Part shown: piece by piece, positions 39,103 to 49,067 of the stretch
Position numbering within the stretch: position 1 is the stretch's first letter
Layout of the letters: every line of letters begins with the position of its first letter
DNA from: Falsochrobactrum shanghaiense
GTDB lineage: Bacteria > Pseudomonadota > Alphaproteobacteria > Rhizobiales > Rhizobiaceae
Assembly: GCF_003149535.1 (NCBI RefSeq)
Contig: NZ_QGDB01000005.1
Location: 299,052-363,051, forward strand
Reading direction: 5' to 3'
DNA length: 64,000 nucleotides
Notes under the pieces: generated by a model
Database searches by the model: none
Told to the model about the DNA's origin: nothing
The model's input: only the letters and a program-made list of their open reading frames with translations
Position numbers and translations under genes: made by a program

Positions 39103-40563
39103 TCAGAGATAAGGCGACCCAAGCCAGATGATCCGGTCGATCAGCCGCTCCAAAAATGGCCGGTTCTTGAGCCGCCCCAGATGGATTTCACGGCTGATTT
39201 CAATTGCACGGCCGATGCGCTCCTCGACATCGCGGGCAATCTCATGATCGAGAATTTCAAGATCGACCTCAAAATTGAGCCGCAGGGAGCGCGGGTCCAG
39301 ATTGGACGAGCCGACATAGCACCAGGCCCCGTCGATCGTTATAAGTTTGGAATGGTTGAATGCCCCCTCCGCGCGCCAGATGCGGCAGCCATCCTTTAAA
39401 AGCTGGTCGAACTGCGCCCGCATGGCGCGGTCAACCAGCTTGAGATTGTTGACGCCGGGCACGACAATATCCACCGACACACCGCGCCGCGCTGCCGTCA
39501 CCAGCGCGCTTATGAGTTCCCGGTCCGGCAAAAAATAGGGAGACATGATGAGGATGTGCTGCTGCGCCACCGAAAAGGCGCCCGTCAGCATGCGGTGATT
39601 GGTTTCGACATTCTTGTCCGGCCCCGAGCCGACGACGCGCACCAGCGTTCCGGTTCCCGGAGGAGCCGTCGGCGCTGCGATGGACCACGCCTCCCCTGTC
39701 AGCAGCTCACCCGTGGTAAAACGCCAGTCTTCGGAAGCGAGATGGAAGAGATCGGCAACCGCTGGTCCTTCCAGCATGAAATGTGTGTCGATTGCCTCCC
39801 CATGGCCGGCAAACTGCCGCGTAAAACCCGCACGAATATTCATGCCGCCGGTAAAAGCCGTTTTGCCATCGACAATCAGAATCTTGCGGTGCGTGCGCAG
39901 GTTCGCATAGGGCAAACGCAATCCCATAATGATATTGCCATTGAAGACATCCACCGGGATCTGTTTCTGCCTGAGCAATTTCACGATGCTTGGGATGGAG
40001 TAGCGCGCACCCACGGCATCCACCAGCACCCGGACTTCCACGCCGCGCGCAACAGCGGCGCTCAGGGCCTCGACAAATTGCTCACCCACACCATCATGAT
40101 CAAAAATATAGGTTTCCAGCACGATGCTGCGCTCAGCCTGACTGATTGCGGCAATCATGGCGGCATAGGCATCGTCGCCGCTCGTGAGCATCTTCACGCT
40201 GTTTCCACTCGTGAAGTCGTAGCGACTGACTGAATCCCCCAATATTTTCATCGCGCCAAACTGCTGGCCGAACGCGGCGCGCACCAGATCGTTGGTCGTA
40301 TCGAAATGCGACAGATGATAAAGCGCGATAATGCCGGTATTGGCGCGCTGCTGGCTCAATGTGCTGCGCCTTATGCGATTGACGCCTGCGATCGCATAGA
40401 CAATGGCGCCGACGATAGGCGAAAGCACGATCACCCCGACCCAGCCAAGAGCGGTGCGCACCTCATCCTTGGTCATCGTCGCATGGATAGCGGCGAGCGC
40501 GCCCAGCACGATCGACAGGACAGCCAGGATATGCGGCCAGTAATAAAGAAACTGCTCAATCAT
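39103..40563 (-). CDS. cls: Cardiolipin synthase (phospholipase D family)
   Basis: This 486-aa protein has two N-terminal helices (ILAVLSIVLGALAAIHA, VGVIVLSPIVGAIVYAIA) and two HKD motifs, HRKILIVDGKTAFTGGMN and HSKLITIDGAWCYVGSSN. It condenses two phosphatidylglycerol molecules into cardiolipin. ATG 40563 (MIEQFLYYWP) is selected over the open frame to 40677. Confidence 0.94.
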   Translation of the reverse strand: MIEQFLYYWPHILAVLSIVLGALAAIHATMTKDEVRTALGWVGVIVLSPIVGAIVYAIAGVNRIRRSTLSQQRANTGIIALYHLSHFDTTNDLVRAAFGQQFGAMKILGDSVSRYDFTSGNSVKMLTSGDDAYAAMIAAISQAERSIVLETYIFDHDGVGEQFVEALSAAVARGVEVRVLVDAVGARYSIPSIVKLLRQKQIPVDVFNGNIIMGLRLPYANLRTHRKILIVDGKTAFTGGMNIRAGFTRQFAGHGEAIDTHFMLEGPAVADLFHLASEDWRFTTGELLTGEAWSIAAPTAPPGTGTLVRVVGSGPDKNVETNHRMLTGAFSVAQQHILIMSPYFLPDRELISALVTAARRGVSVDIVVPGVNNLKLVDRAMRAQFDQLLKDGCRIWRAEGAFNHSKLITIDGAWCYVGSSNLDPRSLRLNFEVDLEILDHEIARDVEERIGRAIEISREIHLGRLKNRPFLERLIDRIIWLGSPYL

Positions 40564-40730
40564 AACACTGACTTTAGTTGAAAATCTCTCATTATAGCAA
40601 AGAGATATAATAGGCCGGCCCGTTCTCCAACAGGGATTATTGTCCCCATGCCGGCTCTCTTTTGCAAGGCTGGCCAAATAAGCAATCTACTTTATATTGG
40701 ACAAACCTAAACTAGCTTTGAGGGACTTCC

Positions 40731-41294
40731 ATGGCATCCGCGCACAACCAATCTGACCGTCCTGCCCTGCCCTTCGATCTTTCAAAAAAATGGGGCTGGT
40801 TTGTTGCCCTTGGGGTGATGCTTCTCATTCTTGGCGGCATCGCATTGGGCAATCTCGTTCTCGCAACCGTCGTCTCGGTCTACTATGTCGGCCTGCTGAT
40901 GCTGATTGCGGGCGTCTTCGAGATTATTCATGCCTTCAGCGTCAAGACATGGAGCAGCTTTTTCTTCTGGCTGCTGAGCGGCTTGCTTTATGCCGTTGCT
41001 GCTATTGTAACAATCGCAAATCCGCTGCTGGCGGCAGGCGTGCTGACACTGTTACTGGCTGCGGCCCTTCTTGGCTCCGGCCTGTTTCGCATCTGGATGG
41101 GCTTCAAGTCCAGACCCGCTGCCGGTTGGGGCTGGATCGTTGCAACGGGCGTCATCACCGCGCTGGCCGGTCTGGTGATCGCCATGAGATGGCCGGTCGA
41201 CAGCCTGTTCATTCTGGGCCTGTTCCTCGCGGTTGACCTGATTTTTCAGGGCTGGTCCGCGATTGCCTTTGGCCTCGGCGTCAAGCGCCTTTAA
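40731..41294 (+). CDS. HdeD-family (DUF308) membrane protein
   Basis: This 187-aa protein has six hydrophobic segments in three pairs (e.g. FVALGVMLLILGGIALGNLV and SLFILGLFLAVDLIFQGWSA). Relatives are linked to acid resistance in enterobacteria; here the role is inferred from family only. It is divergent from cls. Confidence 0.85.
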   Translation: MASAHNQSDRPALPFDLSKKWGWFVALGVMLLILGGIALGNLVLATVVSVYYVGLLMLIAGVFEIIHAFSVKTWSSFFFWLLSGLLYAVAAIVTIANPLLAAGVLTLLLAAALLGSGLFRIWMGFKSRPAAGWGWIVATGVITALAGLVIAMRWPVDSLFILGLFLAVDLIFQGWSAIAFGLGVKRL

Positions 41295-41453
41295 TGGCAA
41301 CAGGCTTGCAAGAGCCTATTGATTGAGGCGGTGCCGACCGCGCCGCCTTATCATTTAAACTCGACCTTTTGGCCAAGGGCTGCTAGATGCAGCGCAACAT
41401 CTTCGCGACGCGCTTTTGCGCAGCGCGTCCCTTTGCCATCACGAGTTTCTTTC

Positions 41454-43034
41454 ATGCCCGCTCAAGACCATCCCGTTTCCAGGCGCCGCACTTTCGCGAT
41501 CATCGCTCACCCGGACGCCGGCAAGACCACATTGACCGAAAAGCTGCTGCTTTTTGGCGGCGCCATCCAGCTTGCCGGTGAGGTCAAGGCCAAGAAGGAT
41601 CGTATTCAGACCCGCTCCGACTGGATGAATATTGAGCGCGACCGTGGCATTTCCGTCGTCACATCGGTGATGACGTTCGAATATAAGGACTGCATCTTCA
41701 ACCTGCTCGACACACCGGGCCATGAAGACTTTGCCGATGACACCTACCGCACCCTGACTGCGGTTGACAGCGCCGTCATGGTCATCGATGCCGCCAAGGG
41801 TATCGAACCCCGCACGCTGAAGCTTTTCGAAGTCTGCCGCATGCGCGACATACCCATCGTCACTTTCATCAACAAGATGGACCGTGAAGCGCGCGATCCG
41901 CTCGAAATCCTCGATGAGATCGAGGAAAAGCTCGCTCTCGATACCGCGCCTGTCACCTGGCCCATCGGATCGGGAAAAAGCTTTGCCGGAACCTATGATC
42001 TTCATAACGCAACGATCCGCCAGAAAGATGCGCAGGAACAGCCCGTTCCTGTGAGCGGGCCGGAAGAGGCCGCAAAGCTTCTTCCCGAAAACGAACGTCA
42101 GGCATGGATCGAAAGCGTTGAACTGGCGCGGGGCGTCTGCCGCCCCTTCGATCTGGAATCTTTCCGTGAGGGACATCTGACGCCCGTTTACTTCGGCTCG
42201 GCGCTGAAGAATTACGGTGTCCGTGACCTGATCGAAGCCTTTTGCGATTTCGGCCCCTCCCCGCGTGACCAGCAGGCCGATACGCGAATGGTCGGCGCCA
42301 CGGAAGACAAGATGACCGGCTTCGTCTTCAAGATTCAAGCCAATATGGACCCCAACCATCGCGACCGCATCGCCTTCCTGCGGGTTTGTTCCGGCAAATT
42401 GTCACGCGGCATGAAGGCGAAGTTGGTGCGCACCGGCAAGCCGATCAGCCTGTCTGCGCCGCAATTCTTCTTTGCCCGCTCGCGCCAGATCGCCGATGAG
42501 GCTTTCGCAGGCGATGTGGTCGGCATACCCAACCACGGAACATTGCGCATTGGCGATACATTGACGGAAGGCGAGGATATTCTGTTCCGCGGTGTGCCCA
42601 ACTTTGCGCCGGAAATCCTGCGCCGCGTGCGCCTTGACGATGCAATGAAGGCCAAGAAGCTGCGTGAAGCGCTCCAGCAAATGGCCGAAGAAGGTGTCGT
42701 TCAGCTCTTCCTGCCCGACGATGGCTCCCCGGCAATCGTCGGCGTTGTCGGCGCGCTTCAGATTGACGTGCTGACCGAGCGCCTGAAGATCGAATATTCG
42801 CTGCCGGTCGGCTTTGAAATGTCGCGTTTCTCCATCTGCCGCTGGATTTCTGCGGACGATCCGGCGGAGGTGGAGCGCTTTATCGCAGCACACCGTGCCG
42901 ATATTGCCCATGATCTCGATAAGGACCCGGTCTTCCTGGCGCAGAATGGCTTCTCGCTCAATTACGAAGCCGAGCGCTGGAAGGCGATCCACTTTGCCGC
43001 TGTCAAGGATTATCAGGTCCGCGGCAACCTGTAA
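41454..43034 (+). CDS. prfC: Peptide chain release factor 3
   Basis: This 526-aa GTPase recycles RF1/RF2. The G motifs AHPDAGKTTLTEKLL, DTPGHEDF and NKMDR are present. MPAQDHPVSRRRTFAIIAHP is the natural start; an open frame extends to 41319 but lacks conservation. It is convergent with the trehalase gene, the stops being 2 bases apart with no terminator. Confidence 0.96.
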   Translation: MPAQDHPVSRRRTFAIIAHPDAGKTTLTEKLLLFGGAIQLAGEVKAKKDRIQTRSDWMNIERDRGISVVTSVMTFEYKDCIFNLLDTPGHEDFADDTYRTLTAVDSAVMVIDAAKGIEPRTLKLFEVCRMRDIPIVTFINKMDREARDPLEILDEIEEKLALDTAPVTWPIGSGKSFAGTYDLHNATIRQKDAQEQPVPVSGPEEAAKLLPENERQAWIESVELARGVCRPFDLESFREGHLTPVYFGSALKNYGVRDLIEAFCDFGPSPRDQQADTRMVGATEDKMTGFVFKIQANMDPNHRDRIAFLRVCSGKLSRGMKAKLVRTGKPISLSAPQFFFARSRQIADEAFAGDVVGIPNHGTLRIGDTLTEGEDILFRGVPNFAPEILRRVRLDDAMKAKKLREALQQMAEEGVVQLFLPDDGSPAIVGVVGALQIDVLTERLKIEYSLPVGFEMSRFSICRWISADDPAEVERFIAAHRADIAHDLDKDPVFLAQNGFSLNYEAERWKAIHFAAVKDYQVRGNL

Positions 43035-43036
43035 TT

Positions 43037-44725
43037 TCACGGTATTGAAACCGGCTGCGGCGCGGACATGTTTCTACAGTCGGGTTCATCACCGGTAATA
43101 GCCGGGTATTGCGCCAGAAAGGCACGCAAGACTCCATTGGTCCAGCCAAAGCCATCCTGCGTCTTGTATTCTCCGCGCCCAAGAATTGTGCCCGCTTCGA
43201 ATGCATTGTATTTTTCAATGAGCTTGCCGGTTTTGCGATAATAATCGATGGCACCCCTTGACCAGTTTTCCGCAATTTCCCTTGCCAGCGCAGCTTGACC
43301 ATAATGTTCAAGACCGCCAGCGGCCAGCCATTGCAAGGGTGCCCATGCGACGGGAGAATCCCATTGCTGTTGCGTAGAAACTGTCGTAGTCGCGACACCA
43401 TAGGGCTTTATTAAGTCCCGCTTTACGGCTTCAGCGACCTGAAGCGCCTGCTGGCGGGTCGCAAGATTGAAATAAAGCGGATAAACGGTTGCTGCCGACA
43501 ATTGCTGTGATTGGCGGCCCTCATCGAGCAGATAATCGACGAAATAGGCCCGTTTTTTATCCCAAAGATAGTTATTGATGGCGTTCTTTCGTGTTTCGGC
43601 GAGCGTCCGAAACGCGGCTGCCCTGGCATTGTCATGCGTATAATTATAGGCTGTCGCCAGCGTATATTCCAATTGATAGAGCAAGCTATTCAAGTCGATC
43701 GGCACCACAGCGGTCGTCCGGATTGACGACAAATCAGCCGGGTCCTTGAGCCAGCGGGATGAAAAATCCCATCCGCTTTCCGCGCCCGCCCGTAAATCGC
43801 GATATACTTCTTCCGGCGCGCGCTTCGCATGGCGCGCCGTCATCACATCCTCGAAATAGGATTCATCTCGCGGAAGGTTCTTATCGTCCCAATAACGATT
43901 GAGCAGGCTTCCATCATCCATTGCCACGACCCTGCCAGACCGCATTCCGGGCTGCAAACCATCTGCCCCGCTCATCCAATAGGCATATTCGCGTTCTAAG
44001 GCCGGCAGATAATCGCGATATAGATTCTTCCCCTTTATGCGCACGAGTAATTCGACCATGGCAGCCAGAAAAGGCGGCTGTGAGCGGCCCAGATAATATG
44101 ATCTGTTGCCATTAGGCACATGCCCGTAACGCAGCGCAAGATCGGCGAGATTGCGCAACAGATTCTGTGCGAGATCGGCGCGTCCGCTCGCCAGAAGGCC
44201 CTGCATGGTAAAATAACTGTCCCAGTAATAAATCTCGCCAAAGCGGCCCCCGGGCACCACATAGGGATAATGCAAGGGCAGGAGAGAACCTTCAATGTCC
44301 GGATCGTCCGGCTCGCGGCGCAGGACATTCCACAAAGCATCTATATGTCTGCAGACGCTTGCACCTGCCCTACGCTCATATACCTGGCCCGGCCCATTGA
44401 CATCCGGGATGGCAACACTTGCAACCTTTAAACTGCTGGCAGGCGATAAGCCTCGCTTGTCCCTGTAGAAATGCCGCAGGACGAAGTCATGAAGAGTAAA
44501 GCCGGGCTGTTTGGATTCGTTCTTATAAAGCGCGACTATTTCATCCGGGGCCTCTTTGGGCAGCATGTCGGTAAAGCTTTTGGAATCTGGAAATATTCGC
44601 TGCATTTCAACCGCTTCAAACAGCGGGCCGTAAATTTCCGCAGGCGACTGCGGTCCGTCTGCCATTGCGCTGCATTGCAGCAGGAAAAACAATACAGGCA
44701 CGAAAACAAGGCGCATCAGACGCAT
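43037..44725 (-). CDS. treA: Periplasmic trehalase (GH37)
   Basis: This 562-aa protein has a signal peptide MRLMRLVFVPVLFFLLQCSA, ending near AMA. It hydrolyses trehalose to two glucoses. Signature 1 is exact, PGGRFGEIYYWDSYF. Signature 2 reads QWDSPVAWAPLQWL, with Ala where Gly is usual. ATG 44725 with GGGAGG upstream is chosen; the long open frame to 44905 overlaps the coaBC end and lacks a signal. The glucose produced could feed Glk in this window. Confidence 0.94.
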   Translation of the reverse strand: MRLMRLVFVPVLFFLLQCSAMADGPQSPAEIYGPLFEAVEMQRIFPDSKSFTDMLPKEAPDEIVALYKNESKQPGFTLHDFVLRHFYRDKRGLSPASSLKVASVAIPDVNGPGQVYERRAGASVCRHIDALWNVLRREPDDPDIEGSLLPLHYPYVVPGGRFGEIYYWDSYFTMQGLLASGRADLAQNLLRNLADLALRYGHVPNGNRSYYLGRSQPPFLAAMVELLVRIKGKNLYRDYLPALEREYAYWMSGADGLQPGMRSGRVVAMDDGSLLNRYWDDKNLPRDESYFEDVMTARHAKRAPEEVYRDLRAGAESGWDFSSRWLKDPADLSSIRTTAVVPIDLNSLLYQLEYTLATAYNYTHDNARAAAFRTLAETRKNAINNYLWDKKRAYFVDYLLDEGRQSQQLSAATVYPLYFNLATRQQALQVAEAVKRDLIKPYGVATTTVSTQQQWDSPVAWAPLQWLAAGGLEHYGQAALAREIAENWSRGAIDYYRKTGKLIEKYNAFEAGTILGRGEYKTQDGFGWTNGVLRAFLAQYPAITGDEPDCRNMSAPQPVSIP

Positions 44726-44864
44726 TGGAACCTCCCACAAGCACCGGCATCTGCGTTCCCTGAACAGATGCGACGATGCATTGTGTCCTAATGAGAGGTC
44801 TCGGCCTATTCCGACTTTTTGCGGGCCAGTTTGGCGATCCGGAAACCTTTCCAGCCCAGTGCCG

Positions 44865-46232
44865 TCAATGACTGGAAAGCAACGTCTCCGCAATTTTTTC
44901 CGCAAGCTTTTCAGCCACTTGGCTCTTGCTCATTTCCGGCCATTCCTCAATGCCGGAACGGCTTAGAATGCGCACATGATTGCGGTCGCCGCCCATGACA
45001 TCGCCCGAAACATCATTGGCGACGATCCAGTCCGCGCCCTTCTTGTCGAGCTTGCGCTGCGCATTGGCAGCCACATCCTGCGTTTCAGCGGCAAACCCCA
45101 CCACAAGAGCGGGTCTTTGCGGACTATGGCCGACGCCTGCCAGAATATCGGGATTTTCCACCATGCTCAAAGTCGGCGCCGTTTCGCCGGGCTGCTTCTT
45201 GATCTTCTGATCGGCCGAACTGGCCGTGCGCCAATCGGCAACTGCTGCCACCATCACGGCAGCATCGGCAGGCAAAAGCGCTTGCACCGCCTCGTTCATT
45301 TCGCGCGCCGTTTCCACAGGAATGACATCGACGCCTTCAGGATCGGGAATATGGACCGGGCCGGACACCAGATGCACCCTCGCGCCAAGCCGCGCCAGCG
45401 CCGCCGCAATGGCATGTCCCTGCTTTCCCGATGAGCGGTTGGCGATATAACGCACCGGATCGATCGGCTCATGCGTCGGACCAGACGTCATGACAATGGT
45501 TTTTCCCGCAAGCGGCTTTGCCTGCGGTGCAAGCAGGCTTTCAATTGCCGCAACAATCGCCAGCGGCTCGCTCATGCGACCTGTGCCCGCTTCACCACTC
45601 TCCGCCATTTCGCCCTTTTCAGGACCGATGAAATGGACACCATCCTTCAAAAGCACCCCGCGATTGCGGTTGGTCGCGCAATTCTCCCACATGGCCGGAT
45701 TCATCGCAGGCGCGATCAGCACCGGAACCTTTCGCGCAAGCAGAACCGCGCTGGCAAGATCGCCCGCAAGCCCATTGGCCATTTTGGCCATGAGATCGGC
45801 AGTCGCAGGCGCAACCACAATCATATCCGCATCGCGCGCAAGCCGGATATGGCCCACATCCTGCTCATCCTCGCGCGAGAACAGATCGGTGAAAACATGC
45901 GCCGCCGAAACCGCGCCTATGGTCAGCGGCGTAACGAATTGCTGCGCGGCTTGCGTCATCAATGGCCGCACATGCGCACCGCGTTCACGCAGGCGGCGGA
46001 TGAGATCGGACACCTTATAGGCGGCAACCCCGCCGCCGATGATAAGAAGTATCCGCTTGCCCGCCAGCGATGCCCCGACACCGCTTGCAAGCGGTTCAGC
46101 CTCGATGGTTTCGCCCATGCCCGCCAGAAGAAGCCGCGCTTCCTCTTCCATGGAACGCCCATTTTGAGCTGCCCTTATGCGCAGCCTTTCCTTGGCGGCA
46201 TCATCGAGATTACGGATCGTAATACTGGCCAT
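44865..46232 (-). CDS. coaBC: CoaBC (phosphopantothenoylcysteine synthetase/decarboxylase) with N-terminal ribbon-helix-helix (FitA-like) domain
   Basis: This 455-aa bifunctional coenzyme A enzyme has its CoaC half beginning at about residue 57 (LAGKRILLIIGGGVAAYK), with APATADLMAKMANG and the active Cys in PAMNPAMWENCATNRN. Its CoaB half begins at about 243, with SGPTHEPIDPVRYIANRSSG and a KIKK motif. The first 39 residues, starting MASITIRNLDDAAKERLRIR and containing GRSMEEEARLLL, match the RHH antitoxin pattern of FitA-type proteins and are extra to normal CoaBC. The frame is uninterrupted. ATG 46118 (MGETIEAEP) is a possible internal start without a clear ribosome site. It is last in ubiE-ubiB-coaBC. 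Confidence 0.94.
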   Translation of the reverse strand: MASITIRNLDDAAKERLRIRAAQNGRSMEEEARLLLAGMGETIEAEPLASGVGASLAGKRILLIIGGGVAAYKVSDLIRRLRERGAHVRPLMTQAAQQFVTPLTIGAVSAAHVFTDLFSREDEQDVGHIRLARDADMIVVAPATADLMAKMANGLAGDLASAVLLARKVPVLIAPAMNPAMWENCATNRNRGVLLKDGVHFIGPEKGEMAESGEAGTGRMSEPLAIVAAIESLLAPQAKPLAGKTIVMTSGPTHEPIDPVRYIANRSSGKQGHAIAAALARLGARVHLVSGPVHIPDPEGVDVIPVETAREMNEAVQALLPADAAVMVAAVADWRTASSADQKIKKQPGETAPTLSMVENPDILAGVGHSPQRPALVVGFAAETQDVAANAQRKLDKKGADWIVANDVSGDVMGGDRNHVRILSRSGIEEWPEMSKSQVAEKLAEKIAETLLSSH

Positions 46233-46305
46233 TTGATTGCACTCATATGGTTATGACGCAATCATTGAAATCACGTTTAATGCGATTTGTCACCGCCCAA
46301 CCTAT

Positions 46306-47910
46306 TTAAAGCCAGATATAAAGCTTTATCGCTATCGCGGCGAGCGAGATTGCAATCACGACTTGCGCGATGCGTCCCCAGCGAGAATGGCGCGCTTCGG
46401 CCTTCCCGATGGCCTCGGCAGTCTCGGCATCAAAGCGCAGACCGTTTTGCGCCATATCATCCATTGCCACCGAAACGCGCTCGACGCGCTGGATCAATTC
46501 CGGCGTCTTGCGGGTGAAGTGAAGCAGCGAATAAGCACTGTCCCTCGCATCTGCGAGCATGCCCTGCGGCCCCAGATTCCTGGCAATCCAGTCGCCAACC
46601 ACAGGCTCGGCCGCTTTCCACATATTGAAATGGGGATCGAGCGTACGCGATACGCCCTCCACCACGACCATGGTTTTCTGGAGCATGAGCAATTCGGGCC
46701 GCGTTTCCATATCGAAAAGCTCCGTCACCTCGAAAAGCAGCGTCAGGAGCTTGGCCATGGAAATGGTTTCCGCCGACTGGCCATGGATCGGCTCGCCGAT
46801 GGCGCGGATTGCCTGCGCAAAGCTTGCCACATCATGCGTGTGCGGCACATAACCGGCCTCGAAATGCACTTCCGCCACACGCCGATAATTGCGTGTAATG
46901 AAACCATAGAGGATTTCGGCCAGAAAACGCCGCCGTTCCTTGTTCAGCCGTCCGGTAATGCCGAAATCGACTGCGACGATGATGCCATTCGGATCAACGA
47001 ACAAATTGCCCGGATGCATATCGGCATGGAAAAAACCGTCGCGCAGCGTATGGCGCAAGAAGGACTGAATCAGCGTTTCCGCCAGTTTCCTGAGGTCGAA
47101 GCCTGCCGCGCGCAACGCTTCGGTGTCCGACATTTTGATGCCGTCGATCCATTCCAGCGTAAGCACGTCCCGGCCCGTCCGCTCCCAATCGACAGTGGGA
47201 ACGCGAAACCCTTCATCATCCTTGATGTTTTCGGCAATCTCCGAAAGGGCCGCAGCTTCAAGCCGCAAATCCATTTCGATACGCGTGGTCTGCGCAAGCA
47301 TCTCGACAACCTGCACCGGGCGCAGGCGGCGGGTGAAGGGAATGTGGCGCTCCTGCATCCGCGCCACCATGAAGAAGCTTTCCAGATCGCGCGCAAAGCG
47401 CTGGCGCACGCCGGGGCGGATGACCTTGACGGCCACCTTCTGCGCTTCCCCGCCCTGCATGACCTGCGCCGGATGAACCTGCGCCATGGAAGCTGCGGCA
47501 ATCGGCGGCTCGAAACGGACATAAAGATCGTCGATCTTGCGGCCCAGCGAGCCTTCTATCGCCTGCACAGCTTCATCTTGCGGGAAAAAGTCGAGACGAT
47601 CCTGCAACAATGCGAGATCGGCGGCAACATCGCGCCCGACAATATCCGGGCGGGTCGCCAGAAACTGGCCAAGCTTCACATAGGAAGGCCCAAGCTTGTT
47701 CATGGCGCGGGAAATACGCTCGGAACGCGCCACCCCTTGCGTACGTTTACGCGCCAGAAGCCGTGCGATCTTGTAGGCAAAAGCGGGCAGCCCGGAAATA
47801 TCGTCCGCCGGAAGAGAGCTGATAACGCCCTCGCGCGTCATGATCCATCCGGCGCGCATCAGCCGGAACGCGGCGAGAAAATTACTCATATCGGGGCGCG
47901 CAGCCTCCAT
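46306..47910 (-). CDS. ubiB: Ubiquinone biosynthesis atypical kinase/ATPase UbiB
   Basis: This 534-aa membrane-associated protein of the ABC1/ADCK family supports ubiquinone assembly. KLGQFLATRPDI (KxGQ motif), AVKVIRPGV (nucleotide Lys), HADMHPGNLFV (catalytic loop) and AVDFGITGRL (DFG-like) are seen. A hydrophobic C-terminal anchor (IAQVVIAISLAAIAIKLYIWL) follows. ATG 47910 or 47889 (MSNFLAAF) could be the start. It lies 21 bases after ubiE. Confidence 0.95.
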   Translation of the reverse strand: MEAARPDMSNFLAAFRLMRAGWIMTREGVISSLPADDISGLPAFAYKIARLLARKRTQGVARSERISRAMNKLGPSYVKLGQFLATRPDIVGRDVAADLALLQDRLDFFPQDEAVQAIEGSLGRKIDDLYVRFEPPIAAASMAQVHPAQVMQGGEAQKVAVKVIRPGVRQRFARDLESFFMVARMQERHIPFTRRLRPVQVVEMLAQTTRIEMDLRLEAAALSEIAENIKDDEGFRVPTVDWERTGRDVLTLEWIDGIKMSDTEALRAAGFDLRKLAETLIQSFLRHTLRDGFFHADMHPGNLFVDPNGIIVAVDFGITGRLNKERRRFLAEILYGFITRNYRRVAEVHFEAGYVPHTHDVASFAQAIRAIGEPIHGQSAETISMAKLLTLLFEVTELFDMETRPELLMLQKTMVVVEGVSRTLDPHFNMWKAAEPVVGDWIARNLGPQGMLADARDSAYSLLHFTRKTPELIQRVERVSVAMDDMAQNGLRFDAETAEAIGKAEARHSRWGRIAQVVIAISLAAIAIKLYIWL

Positions 47911-47931
47911 TCCAGATCAACAGAGGCACGA

Positions 47932-48723
47932 TCAAAGCTTCCAGCCTGAATGCAGGGCGGCAATCCCTCCCGTGAAATTGCGCCAGCTTACACGTTCAAA
48001 TCCGGCCGTTCTGATCATGGCGGCAAAATCCTCCTGTTTGGGGAATTTACGGATCGATTCGACCAGATAGCTATAGGAATCCGCGTCGCCGGTAATCATC
48101 TTGCCAATACGTGGAATGGCCTGAAACGACCACTGGTCATAGACCCTGTCCAGAAGAGGCAGATCCACTTCGGAAAATTCCAGGCAGAGAAAGCGTCCGC
48201 CCGGCTTTAAGACCCGCCAGGCTTCCGAAAGCGCCTTGTCGATATGGGGAACATTGCGAATGCCAAAAGCAATCGTATAGGCGTCGAAACTATTATCCTC
48301 GAAAGGCAGTTCCTCGGCATTTGCTTCAACGAATTCGAGATTATCCGCAAGGCCCTTCTTGATGGCGCGCTCGCGCCCCACACCAAGCATGGAGCCGTTA
48401 ATATCCAGAATGGTCACATGCGCCTGACGGCCGGATGCTTCGACGATGCGAAAGGCCACATCGCCGGTTCCCCCGGCGACATCAAGCGACGTCCAGCCGG
48501 GACGCCGGGACGGGGCAAGCCAGCTGATCATCGCATCCTTCCAGACCCGATGCAGTCCGCCGGACATGAGATCGTTCATCACATCGTAGCGCTTGGCGAC
48601 CTTATGGAAAACCTCGTTGACCAGCCCCTGCTTGGCATCTTCCTCGACCGACTTGAAGCCGAATGAATGCTCCATGCCGCCCTGTGCTCCCACGCGGTCC
48701 GCATTGCCGTTGTGCTGGCTCAT
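47932..48723 (-). CDS. ubiE: Ubiquinone/menaquinone biosynthesis C-methyltransferase UbiE
   Basis: This 263-aa SAM-dependent methyltransferase has motif [15 protein letters not shown], the family signature [17 protein letters not shown] and post-motifs [11 protein letters not shown] and [18 protein letters not shown] 48723 ([12 protein letters not shown]) is the natural start; an open frame extends to 48810. Compared with Brucella UbiE as remembered, it looks closely similar but not identical, hence a related genus or species. Confidence 0.96.
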   Translation of the reverse strand: MSQHNGNADRVGAQGGMEHSFGFKSVEEDAKQGLVNEVFHKVAKRYDVMNDLMSGGLHRVWKDAMISWLAPSRRPGWTSLDVAGGTGDVAFRIVEASGRQAHVTILDINGSMLGVGRERAIKKGLADNLEFVEANAEELPFEDNSFDAYTIAFGIRNVPHIDKALSEAWRVLKPGGRFLCLEFSEVDLPLLDRVYDQWSFQAIPRIGKMITGDADSYSYLVESIRKFPKQEDFAAMIRTAGFERVSWRNFTGGIAALHSGWKL

Positions 48724-49067
48724 AATCCATCCTGCCGGTTCATTCGCAAAACGAAGCCGATCTTCGCTTGCGTTCATTGATGCATATAAAGCTTGTACCA
48801 AACGATACAAGCGCAGACCATCTGCCGATACCCTTTTGTGATGCTATAGCTTGTCACAGAAAAGAGAGCCCGGTTTTTTTCATAGTGGCAGACGAAAAAC
48901 AAAGGTTTAAGGCCGGTGGGGAATAGCGCGCTACAGGATGCGGTTTGGCTTGCACAGCCGGATAAAAATGGCCAAAGAGAGATAAAACTGTGCGTGTGCC
49001 TGTGCCGCGCGTTTTCTCCGGCGCAATTGATCGCTAAGGTTAAAGAGATAACAGAAGTGGAAACAAT
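48724..49067. other. 344-base spacer between ubiE and upp
   Basis: No gene is seen. In Brucella relatives mutM commonly lies divergent to ubiE, but no mutM start is present here. The region contains an inverted repeat at 48791-48812 and probably the divergent promoters of ubiE and upp. Confidence 0.5.
48791..48812. promoter_or_regulatory. Inverted repeat upstream of ubiE
   Basis: GCTTGTA and TACAAGC (7 bp, perfect) flank CCAAACGA. Size and spacing fit a homodimeric regulator such as a TetR- or GntR-type protein, but no regulator gene is adjacent. Confidence 0.4.

Noticed and set aside
41319..41453. N-terminal extension of prfC
   Set aside because: Low-complexity, not like RF3, and ATG 41454 gives the standard start.
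44726..44905. N-terminal extension of treA overlapping coaBC
   Set aside because: The signal peptide and ribosome site support ATG 44725.
46237..47949. 570-codon plus-strand frame opposite ubiB
   Set aside because: Antisense shadow of ubiB, whose kinase motifs are intact.
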